A DNA stretch of 64,000 nt from Anaeramoeba flamelloides (taxonomy: Eukaryota; Metamonada; Anaeramoebidae), in assembly GCA_027625915.1 (NCBI GenBank), contig JANTQA010000015.1, forward strand, positions 10,817,001-10,881,000, read 5' to 3'. Made by a program: the position numbers and the translations under genes. The notes beneath the pieces are model-generated. The model was not told the origin of the DNA. It did not search any database and saw only the letters and a list, made by a program, of their open reading frames with translations. Shown here one piece after another: positions 1 to 12,811 of the stretch. Positions within the stretch are counted from its first letter, which is position 1. Every line of letters starts with the position of its first letter.

Positions 1-480
<480 letters not shown>

Positions 481-780
481 CTATTTCCTTTTCTTGGTTT
501 ATTTTTTTGACACTATGTTTCTTATCCAATTTTTCCATCCTTTTCAGAGATTTTAGAGACTTTTTCTTAAATAGAATATTTTTTTGTAGTTAAATTTGTT
601 ATTAAAAACAAAGAATCAGGCTTTAGTGATAAACCATTTTCAGAATTTGTTCTGAAAAACTGAGGATTTTTGGTTTGTTCAATTATCCGTTAGAGTTCAA
701 GTTAAAAATTAAAATGAGAAAAATGAAATCTAAACCTATAAATTTAAAAAATTAAAATTAAATCTACTTATTGATCTCAA

Positions 781-1565
781 TTTAAGGTTTATAATTCCTG
801 AAATTTGAAAAAAGATTATCTTGCATCAGGTGTGTTGTTATGTTAATTTGGTTTCTTTCTGATCGTTCCCTGAAGTTGGTGTGAGTTTTTATTCGTGGTT
901 CAAAAAGGGAATTTTTGTAAATTTTTTTTTTATTTTTTTTGAAAATCCGATTTTAAGAGTGTATGGTTAATATAATGGAAGATAAGTTTTAAAAAAATGT
1001 GGTTAGTGAATTGCCAATCGTAATTTTTTTGATTTGATTTTATTTTGAGCTTTTTGAAAACATTATTTTTTTTTTTTAGATAATTGAGTAAAAGGGGAAG
1101 AAAAATTTCAATACTATTTGTTGTCAAATAAGAAGTATAAAATTTTCATTTAACTTTCGAAAAAATGATTTTATAAATCAAGTAAAATTTCAAATTTCTA
1201 ATTCTCAGAGTAAATTATTCATCTTCCTTTTGAGAATTGTGAACTTTGATGTTTTTATATTAATTCTTGATGTGATTTTTTTGGAAAGTTGAATGAAAAT
1301 AATAATGTACTTAATTTGCAATTAACAGTATGATAATCTAAAAATCAAAATTTTTTTATAAAATATCAATCACTCTATTTGTCTTACATTCTTCAATTTA
1401 GATTTTGGAAAAAAAAAAAAATAAATTGACAAAAATAATATTTTTGAACCACGATTAAAAACTCACACCAACTCCACGGAACGATCAGAAAGAAACCAAA
1501 TTAACATAACAACACACCTGGTACAAGATAATCTTTTTTCAAATTTCAGGAATTGTCAACCTTAA
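781..1565. repeat. Foldback element with ~125 bp inverted termini
   Basis: The arm 781-906 is repeated in inverted orientation at 1441-1565 with only about ten mismatches by eye. It includes shared runs such as GATCAGAAAGAAACCAAATT on one strand. The 530 bp interior contains a separate repeat (1117-1336). No coding sequence is present. It looks like a non-autonomous DNA element of foldback or MITE type. Confidence 0.8.
1117..1336. repeat. Palindromic element family P10, copy 1 (nested)
   Basis: The inverted ends read AAAATTTTCATTTAACTTTC at 1138 and GGAAAGTTGAATGAAAAT near 1283-1300. Other copies are at 48712-48934 and 62380-62606, and all three share flanks TTTGTTG on one side and an AATTA..AG.AT motif on the other. 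This copy lies inside the larger foldback element 781-1565, so it was probably inserted later. Confidence 0.6.
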
Positions 1566-1809
1566 AACCCTAGTTCCAGTATAAAACCAAAAAAAACCTT
1601 TTATTTTTTGTCATTTTTTTTAATTTAACATTTTGGGATGATCTTCAAGTTATAGTTTTGAACCAAGTATTTGGCTAGGTTTGTAGAGTAACCATTTTTA
1701 CATTTCAGACAATATTTTGTTATTTGGTTTTTGAAAAAAAAAAAATGACAAAAAATGAAAAAAATAAATGGCAATTTTTTGTTTTTATATTGGGACTAGG
1801 GGTTTAAGG
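1561..1809. repeat. Short palindromic element with TTAA-like ends
   Basis: About 249 bp. The left arm starts CCTTAAAACCCTAGTTCC and the right arm ends GGGACTAGGGGTTTAAGG, with further arm pairing through the flanking A/T-rich blocks. TTAA at both edges may be the target-site duplication, as in piggyBac-related MITEs; this is an inference. It abuts the right end of the element 781-1565. Confidence 0.6.
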
Positions 1810-3596
1810 CTTCACAGCCCAAATGAATTCTGATCTTACATAATAAATTCAAAAAAAATTATTTAATATTGGCATCGAAGTGAGTGATCTTGAATAAACT
1901 GAGAAAAATTAAATTATTTTTACCAAAAAAGAAGGTGTTGTATTGGTTTTTCTTATTTTTCTTTTTGATTGTAAAAGAGTAGAAAAAACATAAATATTAA
2001 TTTATTTTCGAATTGATTTTGTTATAATGAATGAATTTTACTTTTTTATTAGTATCTTCATACTAATAACCAAACATTTTTTCAAATAAATGATTACAGA
2101 AATTTCAAGAATTATTCATAATTGAATCAAATTAATTGTAATATCATTCTAAAATCTAAAAAACTCGTTAAAACATAAAAAAAAATACCCAACTGTTTCT
2201 TAAAAACCCAGTAAAACAAAACAATAAAAATTAAAATTAAATATTTTAAAAATTGATTTACCCTTTTATTTGTAATGAGAAATTTCATTTTGTAAAAGGT
2301 AAAGGAAAAAAAATATCAAATCAATAACAACCTTTGAATGAGGTAAATTGGGAAAAAGTTCTTTGCAAACTATTGGTAACGCTTTACAAGTCAAAATTTT
2401 CTTCTTTAAAGTCTCATTTTAAAGATAAAGACATAATTCATCTTGTTATATTATGAAATTGTTTTTTTTTTTCTTTATTTTCTTTTTAACTTTATTTCAT
2501 GCATCAATCTAATAATAGTTTTTCTTAATTCCTAAATAAAAACTCATTCAAAATCAAACTTAAACTGTTTCCATTTTTATACTAGCAGATTTTTTCTAAA
2601 TTTATTTCTTCTTATCATGTTTTTTTTTTTTTTCATTTTAAAACTATTCAATATCCATAAATAAAATATTCAAAAAATGAAAAAATGAATAATTAAAACA
2701 AAAAATACCAATAAGTAATTATCTTATGAAGAATCAAATTCAATAGTATTGATGATTTGAGAGGTGTACCCTTTTGTTTGTAAAAGAGCTTAGTTTTTAT
2801 AAATTATTATTTATAATAAAAATTTATAAAAGACATTTTTAATGAATCAGCTAGTACGTTTATAATGGAACAAGTAAAAAAATACCAGTGTTCTAAACCA
2901 AAAAAACAGTATTTAAAATTAAACCAACCTTTATTTCTCTTCTACTTGTTCCTACACAATATATAATTTAGTATCCAGTTTTATGTCTAAGAAAAAATCA
3001 ATTTTGAAGGTAAATTAATTGATGATTTAAGACAATTGTAATTTTTAAAGAGGGTTTGTAGAAAATTATGTCAGTTTGGAAAATTTTATTTTCACAAAAT
3101 CCCTGTACAATGGGCCGATAACCGTAAAAATCGAGTCCAAGTTCCGACCGAGCAGATTATCTGGAAATTTATTTTCGATTCATTTGTATTCAATATTGTT
3201 TAATTCAGTTTATTTGATTCTGTTAAGTACCTTTTGTAAAAGATCTAATCAGAATATTTTCCCTTTGACAAATATCAAATCATTAACACATTGATTGATT
3301 TTTATAATAATTTTTTATCCCTGTACACTTCCAATAGAAAAAAGGTGGGTGGTGAATTTCATATTTTTTTATAAATATAAACAAAACTAATTGTTTAGAA
3401 TTTTTGCAAACTTAGCTATTTAGATATTTAAAACAAAAAAAAAAAAAAAAAAATAGAAAGAGGAATTGATAACTAATTTAAATGTAAAATACTAAAAATA
3501 AAACAACAACAAGATATAAAGAAGTAAAACGAATTCTGATTTAAGTTTTTTTTTCTCATATTAAAAAATTAAAATTTAATTGATACATTAAAAAAA

Positions 3597-3661
3597 AGAA
3601 AAGAAAAGAAAAGAAAAGAAAAGAAAAGAAAAGAAAAGAAAAGAAAAGAAAAGAAAAGAAA
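3597..3661. repeat. AAAAG pentanucleotide microsatellite
   Basis: About 13 perfect tandem copies of AAAAG. It lies 75 bp past the stop codon of the formate/nitrite transporter, probably in its 3' flank or UTR. Confidence 0.95.
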
Positions 3662-3735
3662 CAATAAAGAAAAACGGAAAAGAAAATATTTTTAGAAAAA
3701 AAGATATTCAAAAAAGATGATTAAAAAAGTTGAAA

Positions 3736-4538
3736 TCAATCTGTATTTGAAGAGGAATTTGAAATATTTGTATTTTCAGACGATATTTCGCGTATAGGCC
3801 TTTCGATATTATCTGATTTTGGGCGAATAATTGAAGAAACTTTTCTAACTCTGTAAATTCTGTAGAGATATTCCATACGATCGATTTCTTCGTTAAAATT
3901 CTGAAGGGGTGCCATTTCTTGAAGTTCCATTTCGAGTCGAGATTTATTTTTCAAAAGGATCTCTGGCTGTTCATTTTTTTGATAATATAAATAAAAGTAA
4001 ATTGTGGCGACAAATATTGAGCTGCCAATGATATTGCCTAAAGTGATTGGGAATAAGTGGTGCCATAAAAACCGAAAAAATGTAATTTTTGGTGCTTTGT
4101 ATAGTAATCCTAAGGAGATAAAATACATTGAAACTGTGGCATGGTCAAAGCCAAGTGCACCAAAAGCTAAAATGGGAAACCAAATAGCAGCAATTTTTGA
4201 AATGATGTCATTTGCAGAAACTGATGAATATAAAGAAAGTCCAATTAAATAAGTCCCCCCCACTGCTTTTAAAAATGAAACAAAAAAATATTCTTCAACT
4301 TCTTTTGTAGAATATGAAATGATCCATGAATTATATGGATCCTCGTTTAACAGATCAGATTCATAAGTTAATATCCAGGAACAAAGAAATGATCCAATTA
4401 AATTTGTGACCAAAGTAATTATTGAATTTGTTACAGCCTTCCCAAATGTTACTTTTTTTGATAAAAATGCTGTTGTAAGACATAAAATCCCATTTCCAAA
4501 AATATCTCCTCCACAAACTGATGAAATGATAAAACCAA
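3736..4538 (-). CDS. FNT: Formate/nitrite transporter, exon 2 (TM2-TM6 and tail)
   Basis: Main part of an FNT-family channel that moves formate, nitrite, lactate or similar small anions across a membrane. The exon starts at 4538 after acceptor CAAAAAG and gives GFIISSVCGGDIFGNGIL, then NLIG and AFGALGFDHATVSMYF. That last segment carries the central His typical of the pore. LGNIIGSSIFVATIYF forms the last membrane span, followed by a charged cytosolic tail of about 80 residues and a TGA stop. TM1 is absent here. The open frame continues upstream to a Met at 4566, but those ten residues (MLINKKKQKV) do not resemble the family. They are best read as intron. The missing N-terminus is supplied in phase by 13046-12812. 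Joined length is 345 residues, within the usual eukaryotic range. FNT identity is secure; the exon join is strong but untested. Confidence 0.9.
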
Positions 4539-5935
4539 CTTTTTGTTTTTTTTTATTTATTAACACGTATATGTTTATAGATAGATAATATGATTAAATT
4601 TATTAAGGGTTGGGGAGGTATGTCTCAAATGAAATCTGAATAGACACATCAAAATATCATCTTTCCATATTATTTAAGGTGAATACCAACTTGTATTCAC
4701 ATACACACACATACACACTGATATATATATATATATATACTTTCAGAAAATTTGATTTTTTTGGTTTTTATTTTTTGTTCTAAACCACATTTCAATCATA
4801 TAATAACCCGTAGAAAAATGAAAAATTCACATTTTTTCAGGAAACAGTTAACATAAGATTGTTTAAAAAGAATAGAAATAATAAACTTCTGATTAGAGTT
4901 TATATTCATAAAAGAAAACCCTGGAAAAACTCTAAAAATTTTCAAAATAAATAACATTTAAAAAAAAAAATTAGGTTATATATAAATGGAAGGTCTCGTG
5001 CAAAATTTCTTCAATTTCTTTAGAAAATTAAAATTGTTTACAATAAGATTTTTAAATTGTAAAAGTCTGAATTTTACAGAAATTAAATAGCATCAATTTT
5101 CTTGAAGTTAATTAGGAATTGTCTTCAATTATTTTTTTTCAAATTTATTTTTTCAATAAAAGAAGATAGAAAAAAATTGAATTTCTTAAAAAAAAAACTA
5201 AAAAACAAAATACAAAAAAAAAAATTCACAAAATGAGAAAAAATTGATTCTGATCTACAAATTGAAAATTTATTTTGATAAGAATATTGAATAAAACTCA
5301 TAGAATTTGTTTTATTTTTGTAATTAAACTGGACTGTCTTGACTAAAAAAGAGTTTATTTTAAATCCCCACTAGCCACAAAGTAGCAATTAAGGGTGGTA
5401 TTTATTTATGCCAAAATTGATGAATTTTGTAAAGTTGATAGTACTTTGAGACTAATATAAGACTTTATTAAAAATTTTAAATATCTTATTAACTCTATAC
5501 TAGTATGAAAAAATAAAAGTAAAAACTTTTAAGTTAGACAAAAATACTACTTCAATTACCATTTTATCATTTTGTTTTTAAAGTATATTCACAATGTAAT
5601 CAAAATACAAGTACTTAAAAATACCAAGGCTATTTTATTTATTGTTTTTAATTGTAGTACGATTTTTAAAAGTCCCTAGTTGAGAAAAAAAGGTCTATTT
5701 TGGTGGAAAAAAAATTTTAAATCGATGTGACAATGAATTTTAGTTAAATTCAACTTTAGGATATTTACTTGAATATATAATAACCAATAGTTTTGAAAAT
5801 GCTGTACTCATCTAAAAAAAAAACTCAAATACAGAAAAAAAAATAACTGGTGATAAATATTGCGTGTCCGAGATTTTTCAGAATTCAAATGAATTAAGTA
5901 AAATCTATAGATTTTTCTATATTCTTTTGAATTCT

Positions 5936-6052
5936 GGAAAAGCTAATGTCGGTTTTTTTTATGATTTTTTAAATTTAAAGAAAATTTCTAAAAATTGATT
6001 TATATTCTTATAAATCCTGGTATTAAAAAAAACTGCTGTTAGCTTTTCTTGA
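5936..6052. repeat. Short hairpin in FNT intron
   Basis: Inverted arms: GGAAAAGCTAATGTCGG at the left and TGCTGTTAGCTTTTCTTG at the right, with pairing T/A runs inside. About 117 bp. It lies immediately upstream of the two stronger hairpins. Confidence 0.5.
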
Positions 6053-6081
6053 GTTTTCTATTTATTGGGAAATTGATAGAA

Positions 6082-6348
6082 TTTTCGTTAGGTTTTTTTT
6101 ACTTTTTGAAATAAACCGAAAATTTATAGAAATTTTCGGTTTATTTAAAAAATTAAAAAATACCTAACGAAAAGTGTCCTAGGTTTTCTTGAGGTTTTTT
6201 GTCTTTATTTGTGAAATATTCTAGGTTTTTTTTGCTTTTCGAAATAAACCGAAAATTTATTAAAATTTTCTGTTTATTTCAAAAAGTAAAAAAAACCTAG
6301 AACATTTCACAAATAAAAACAAAAAACCTCAAGAAAACCTAACGAAAA
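6082..6348. repeat. Tandem long hairpins bounded by TTTTCGTTAGG
   Basis: Two near-perfect palindromes lie side by side. The first (6082-6173) has arms of about 40 bp around AATAAACCGAAAATTTATAG. The second (6178-6340) has arms of about 75 bp and a loop of only a few bases. TTTTCGTTAGG opens the block and CCTAACGAAAA closes it, so the whole 267 bp may be one composite foldback unit. It sits inside the FNT intron and would form long duplexes in the primary transcript. Confidence 0.85.
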
Positions 6349-7048
6349 ATCAAAAAAAAAAAATGTTTTTTCGAATTTATAAGAACAAATAATTCTTTAA
6401 TAGAAAAAAAAATGATCCTCCATTTGAAAAATATTTAATAAATTTAAAATGATTTTGAAATATAATAAAATGTCCTCTTAACTAGAAGCAAAAAAAATTT
6501 TTCATATTTTTTCCATTAAAATTTCAAAAAAATCTTAATAGAACCTGGAGATTGGATTTTTAAATTTAAATTCTAAAATATCTTGAAAAATAATTTTTGA
6601 TACAAGAGTTCTTATTAACCAACAATGTTTATTATTATCGAAGTTATTTAAAAAGTGAAAAATATGATCAAATATTAAATTTTTTATTGAAAAAAGTATT
6701 TCAGGATCGTGTTGTCTATTTTTAAGGGATTGGTAAGTGATATTTTACAATCAAAACAATTAAAAAAACAAAAATAAAATGATAAAAAAACTTCATTTTT
6801 TTCAAAAAGATATATTTTTTTGATCTGTCACTACAACACAAGCAAAAAAGCTCAATATATTAAGATATCAATTTTTACACATGTGAAGGAAAAAATAAAT
6901 TCTGAAAATTAAAGTTAGACAAAATTTAATATTGGATTTCAGTTATACACCTTTTATAAATTATTTTTTCAAAGTGATGATAATTTTATCAAAATAAGAA
7001 AAGATAGATATTAAACTAATTAAGATTCTAATACTTCCTTTTTCAAAA

Positions 7049-7580
7049 TTTCCGATTTTTGAAAAAAACCACAAATTTTTGAGGATATTTTTTTTGAAAT
7101 TAGTTACAATGAATGAACTTTATATTGAACGTTGTATAATAACACAATAAATGCTAAAACAATTTATAGAAAAAAAAACAAGGGAATATATATATAAACT
7201 CAAACATGAAAAACAATAAACTGATAAAAAATATTCAAAAAAAAGGAAAAAAATCAGTTTTTCAATTTAATTTCGTAATATATTTTGAAAGAAATATTTG
7301 ATTTTATTTTTAAAATTGAAAATTATGATTCTTTTTAGACTATTAAAAAAAAAAATTAAAATAATCTCTTCACTAAGTCAAATTAAAAATTTCAAAAATT
7401 TTAGAATTATAAATGAAAAATATTACTGAAAACTTTCATTTTTTTTTCAATTCCGATTAATATCTAATAAAGTTGTAAACCTTTTTTCAAAATTATTATG
7501 TATAATAATGTGTATTATGTGGGTGTATTTTAAAAATTCAAAATTTGTGGTGTTTTTTGAAAAAAATTTCGAGTTTTGGT
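7049..7580. repeat. Degenerate palindromic element
   Basis: The left block contains TTTTTGAAAAAAACCACAAA and the right block AAATTTGTGGTGTTTTTTGA, in inverse orientation with several mismatches and gaps. No second copy was seen, so the ends are uncertain. Confidence 0.35.
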
Positions 7581-8404
7581 GAATAAACGTTCGCATTACC
7601 TTAACCAATATTAAAGGATAGAATTTTGGAGTGTATATTTAAAATTCATTTGGGATGTACATCTTTGGTTTATTTTTCAGTGAATTTTCATTTTGATTTT
7701 CCACACAAAAATCATTTTTCAAAAATTCATTAAAATAAAAAAAAAGAATAAAGAATTGGTTTTTTAAACTTTGATCACAAATTGTTTTTACTCATTTTCA
7801 ACTGTTGTTTCATTCTTTGAATTTTATGTTAATAAATCTTACTTCATTTGTGAAAATGTTAGTAAAAAATAAATATTTTATATTTTTTTCAGTCAGGTTA
7901 TTAAAACAGAGCAGGGATCAAGAAATTTTGATTACAAAATTTACCAATTTTAATTTCTTTGTGAATTCTATGTGGTCATACTCTAATTTTTTATGAATTA
8001 TTTTGCATGGGAATATAATAAAATATATCACTTGACGATTCAAAAAAACAATAAAAATTTTTTTTTTGTAAAATATATTCCCAAAAAAGTTGGAAATTTT
8101 TTTTTTTATATTTTATAGAAAATTCTCTTTTTTGAGTGATTCTATTTTTAAAATGAAATGCGAAATTAAGATAAATATTAATACCTATTCAATCGGTACC
8201 TAGGGGATATATTTCAAAATATTTTTATCAAAATATTTTTAAAAAAATAGAAAAAAAAAATTACACTTTTTTAGAGAAAAAGATGCACATTCAAATTTCA
8301 ATAAAAAACTTTAGAATATGATAAGGTTGCATTTGATTTTTTAAAACGAAAAAATACAATTATAAACTTTCTATTCTCTTCGAAATTTTATCAAGATTAA
8401 AACT

Positions 8405-8560
8405 AGTTGGAAAATAATATTTGTGATCAAAAAGAAAAAAATAATAACCAATTTTCACCCTTATTAAAAATATCATATAAAATCGAGAACAGAAACTTTG
8501 AATATCTTTCATTGATTTAAATTAATATCATAATAACAAGCATATTAAATTATTGTTAGA
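8405..8560. repeat. Internal fragment of element family P3
   Basis: Contains GATCAAAAAGAAAAAAATAA, the ATAACCAATTTTCACCC block and AAAAATATCATATAAAATCG. These match the interior of the full P3 copies near 35940-36010 (inverted) and 50925-50995. Termini are not visible, so it is truncated or too diverged. Confidence 0.45.
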
Positions 8561-8676
8561 GACCAATTTCTGATATATAGTATTTTTGGATATTTAAATA
8601 GTGATATTATAATTGAGTTTTAATCAAAAGCTTTGAAAATCAATTTGTCCCCTCTTTTTTGGAAATAAACCCCAAT

Positions 8677-9197
8677 TCAAAATTTTTAACACACCAAAAT
8701 TTGATTTGTGAAGAAAAAAACTTATTTAATCAATTCAAGAAGAAATACCAAATTAGAACCATTCACTAATTGATAAGTTAACATTTATTTATAAATTACA
8801 ATACTCAAAAAACAATAAATAAATAATTATCAATACAAATAAATCTTGGGTGTGTTAAAAATTTTGGAGAGAGCAAAACAAAAAAATACATTAGTAAATT
8901 TGTTTAAATTCTATTAGGAATATTGATCGATCAAATGGTTAGATACTACCAACTAATTTTATTTGAGTTCTTTTATTTGGAACAACTTGGCTTTAACATA
9001 ATATCTATTGTTCGAAAAAAATTTTGATCCAATGAAACAAATTACGTAATTCAAACAATGAAATGAAAACAAAAAATAAAAGATGAAAAAATGATTTTCA
9101 TATTTGACAAAAATCAAAATTATCTTCAATTTCAATGAAATTGTATTATTGTGATTGTTTGGAACGTTTTAGCTGTGTGGAAAATTTTGAATTTTAG
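8677..9197. repeat. Element family P6, copy 1
   Basis: About 520 bp. The left end reads CAAAATTTTTAACACACC. The right end is GTGTGGAAAATTTTGAATTT, roughly inverted. An internal inverted copy of the left end lies at 8847-8868. The whole block recurs in the same orientation at 24084-24607, with shared stretches such as AATTAGAACCATTCACTAAT and AATGATTTTCATATTT. Confidence 0.7.
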
Positions 9198-10509
9198 TTT
9201 ATTTTAGTTGTTGTAACTTGAAGATAACAAAAAATGTTTTTTATTTTTTTTCTTTTTACTTTTTTGAACTTCACGTTTTTTTACTTTTTGATTCCCTCCT
9301 TTTTTATTTTTTTATTTATTTTTAGTTGAGGTAAAAGATTATAATAAAAATAGAAAATGTAAACAGGTATAAAGCAGTATAAATGGTTGTGGTTTTGATT
9401 CAAATTCTATTTAAATCTGCCAACAACAGTTATCTTATATTCGAAGGTATCTAGTGGTGTGGTTATCAGGTATCTTTCAATGTAATTTAATTATTAAAAT
9501 CAAAGCTAAGTAATTGGTGGTGATTAAAAAAAAAAATCATTCATTTATATTTTTTAATTAGAAATAGTTGACAAACTAAAAAAAGTAATTATTTTTTAAT
9601 GGTATTTAAGATTTCATAACTTTTATTTAGATTAAAAAAATTCAGTATTTAAAAAAAAAATTCTTCATTCTTTTTTTCTCTTTTCTGTTTTAAATTATTT
9701 TTTTTTTATCCATCCCTCTGAAAAATAGGAAGTTATTCTTTTCTTATAATTAAAATAAATTAACGATTTTAGATATCCTGCCATTTTTTTTTAATAATTC
9801 TTTTTTTCTTCAAAATTATTTTTTATAAAATCAAAATAGAGAGTTCATTGGTATTAGTTCTATATCTTTATCTTTCATTATTTAGTATTTTTTAAATATA
9901 GATTTAATTTATTTTATTTTGTAATATAATTTCAATATTAATAAACAAGTTTTTTAATAAATTAATTTAAAATTCTTTTTTTTTTTTTCTTTTATTAGTG
10001 GCTTTTTAATAAAAAATAAAATAACAAATAATATTTTGTTTTAATATTAAAAAAGTAATTAAGGGACTAGTATTCTACGACAACAAGGAAAAATTTTAAA
10101 ATATGTTATTGGTGGTATTCTCTACTTTCGTATTTTGTAGATCCCAAGTGTCAAAAAATTCTGATCGACGTAGAAACCCATAAAAGAAAATTGGTTTAGT
10201 GAGATTAATTTTTTTTTTCCATTTTTTCTGAAAAAGAAAACTATTAAATTCATTTTATTTCTCACATTATAACAAGTTTTTACCCCCTTTATTGTTATTT
10301 TGATCATTATTATACGATAACATTTCTTTGTTACCAGTAATATTAATATAAAGATTTTTTTTCTTCTTTGAGATAAAACTTTTGGTTAACCAAAAAAATG
10401 ATATATTCAAGGGATGAAAAAATAATTGTATTTTTTTAAGAATAGTAGTTATAATAATCAAAGTTTTATGGTCATTTAAAAATTTTACTCAGAAATTTTG
10501 TTTTTGTTT

Positions 10510-11143
10510 TAAGATGAAAATCGATTTTACAAAAATAAAATTTTCTTGAAGATATTTGGGAATTAGTTAATTTTATCCTTAAAATTCAAAATCATTTTTT
10601 TTCTGCCAAAAATGATTTGAATTGTTATAAGGATTCTTGTGAATGAGACCAAACAATTTGTTAAAAAAATTTTTCAAAATTGAAATTTTTTTTGTAAATT
10701 TTTTCCTTCTTTGAAAACCAGAAAACAACTTTTTCAAAACCTTAAAGAAAAAATTTTTTTTGCATAATAGATCTCAATTTAATTGATAAACTGGAGTTAA
10801 GTTTCTACCGAATATTCATTTATTTAATCACCTAAACCACGAATAGTTTTAATGGCTAAGATTTGAATTGAAATATTAATCAAAGAAAAAGAAACTAAAT
10901 AAAAAATTTGCTTTCGGAATCAATACTTTCCAACATAAAACGAAAAATATGTTTTCCCATTTTCAAGAATTAACTTAATTCTTAAACAAAATAATAGGTT
11001 ACTTTTTTTCGTTTTATATTGGAAAGTTGCAAATTTTGAATTTCAAAAAAGAGACTCAAATCAATAAATTGTTTAAATGAGGCTAACTCATCCATTTCAT
11101 AAGTCGAAACACAATTTACAAAAAAAAAAATTTTCAAGATCTG
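10510..11143. repeat. Element family P7, copy 1
   Basis: About 634 bp, repeated in inverse orientation at 60914-61558. Shared landmarks are GAATTAGTTAATTTTATC, TTGTTATAAGG and CATAAGTCGAAACACAA. It has an internal palindrome, ACTTTCCAACATAAAACG against CGTTTTATATTGGAAAGT. No coding sequence is seen. Confidence 0.75.
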
Positions 11144-12811
11144 AACAAGATTTCAATTTATTTTGAAAAATGACTACTCCCTTAATACAATTTATAGATA
11201 ATTATTTTGAATTTACTTGAATAAAATATTCTCACTTTTAGAACTTTTAAAATAGTATTAGATTTATATGAATATTTTTTTAAAAGGTTTAACCTCATCA
11301 AACACAAATGTAACAAAACACCTATAAATTTTAAAATAAAAAAAACTACTTTTTTTAATAGTTTTTCGACTTTTTTGAATTCTTTTTTTTTGTGAATTTT
11401 TAAAAAAATATTGGGAATTCATCTTAATTATTCTTTTAAATATGTAAAAGAGCAATTTATCATTTTTATTACAATTTCCAATAAATTTAAATAATGTGTA
11501 ATAATTTGTGATTATGCGTTTCTATTTTATAAGAGTAAATTGCAAATCATGATATTGGTCTTCATAACAGTGTTAAAAATTATTTCCAATTTCTTACTTT
11601 GTAACTTTTCAATTAATTTTAACATATTTTAGAATTTAGTAAAATAATAATTTGATCATACAAAGATCTTTCAAAGAAACAAATTAATTTTCAAAAATGA
11701 ACTAAAAAAGAAACAATATAATACAGTTTTCAGATTAAAAAAGATATTTGTCTTTTAGTTTCGATTTGGTTGGAAAATTGATTGATCCTTTACATCAACA
11801 ATAGAAACCAATTCTGGGATATTCATTTAATCTTAACTAATTATTGTATTAGATTTACCCACAATAAAAATTTCCCAGGATACTACAAATCAATTTAAAT
11901 GTATTCTAAATTTTTAGTTCTCTCCAGTCAAATTAGTTTCTTGACTTGACTTAAGCTAAAAACGGTAGTTAGTTTAAATTTCAAATTATTTCACAAAAAT
12001 GATAAACATAAAATGGTAGATATAGAGGTTGTTTTTCAGTTCGTTTTTTTTTTTGCCTCTAACTCATACTATTCGTTTTAATTTATTACTTTTATATTTT
12101 AGAGAAAGTTCAATTAGAGTAAGAGAGTAATAACAGAAGTCAGCAATTTAACACCTTTTTTCTATTTTGAAATTGGATCATAAAAATGTCTTGTTTATTT
12201 AGTTGTGGTTTTGCTTGATTTTGAGTTTTTAAAGTCCTCTTGTTTAAAACAATTCATTTAGTGCTTTTTTTCAAACATTTAATAAAAACTCACAATAGAA
12301 TGTTTAGGTAAGAACAAAAGTTAAACCATTTCATATTTTCAAGTTAGATTAAGTATATCCAACTTAGCATTCTATTTTGAAATTTTATTTTTTGTTGGAA
12401 GAAAAATTAGAATGAAGTATTTTTCAACAAGTACTTCACAATACTAAAAAGCAACTAGACACCATCAAATATAAAAAAAACAGGTTTGTTGCACAATTGT
12501 AAAATAACTAAAAAAGTGAAAATTTTGAATTTAGGGTTGTTACCCCCTTAAAATTGGCTTTGGTCAAGAGGTTTCCAAATGGTTTTTATTATGTTGTTTT
12601 TCTAATTATTGGAAGAATGAAAAAACCAAAGCGCTTGACAAGTTTTGATGAAGAAAAAGTTTCATTAATTTTATTGTGATCGGCTCTTGTTAAATTTACC
12701 CAAGTTTTTTTAGTTTTCTTTTTTTTATTTTTTTTGGATGAAAATGAAAAAGAGGAAAATAAATTCAAGAAATAAGAAAAAAATTTGAAAAAGAAAAACG
12801 ATAAAATTTAC

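Larger units (their letters stand above)
4539..12811 (-). other. FNT: Giant intron of the FNT gene (8273 bp)
   Basis: Donor GTAAAT lies at 12811 directly after FLFGGLFP, and acceptor CAAAAAG ends at 4539. The phase is 1: A from exon 1 plus TT from exon 2 makes Ile and gives GGLFPIGFIISSVCGGD. This matches the uninterrupted bacterial FNT segment (FocA: GGICFSLGLILCVVCGAD) with no missing residues. The interval has no other gene. It holds hairpins (5936-6348), a weak palindrome (7049-7580), a P3 fragment (8405-8560), P6 (8677-9197) and P7 (10510-11143). The acceptor lacks a pyrimidine tract, like the La acceptors. The alternative is two separate broken FNT genes, but two fragments that meet exactly at the same residue make that unlikely. 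Confidence 0.75.

Noticed and set aside
3076-3294. 72-codon plus ORF next to a GC-richer patch
   Set aside because: No domain, no splice context and an otherwise AT-driven composition. I could not fold the patch into a tRNA either.
4004-4252. 82-codon plus ORF
   Set aside because: Antisense shadow of FNT exon 2.
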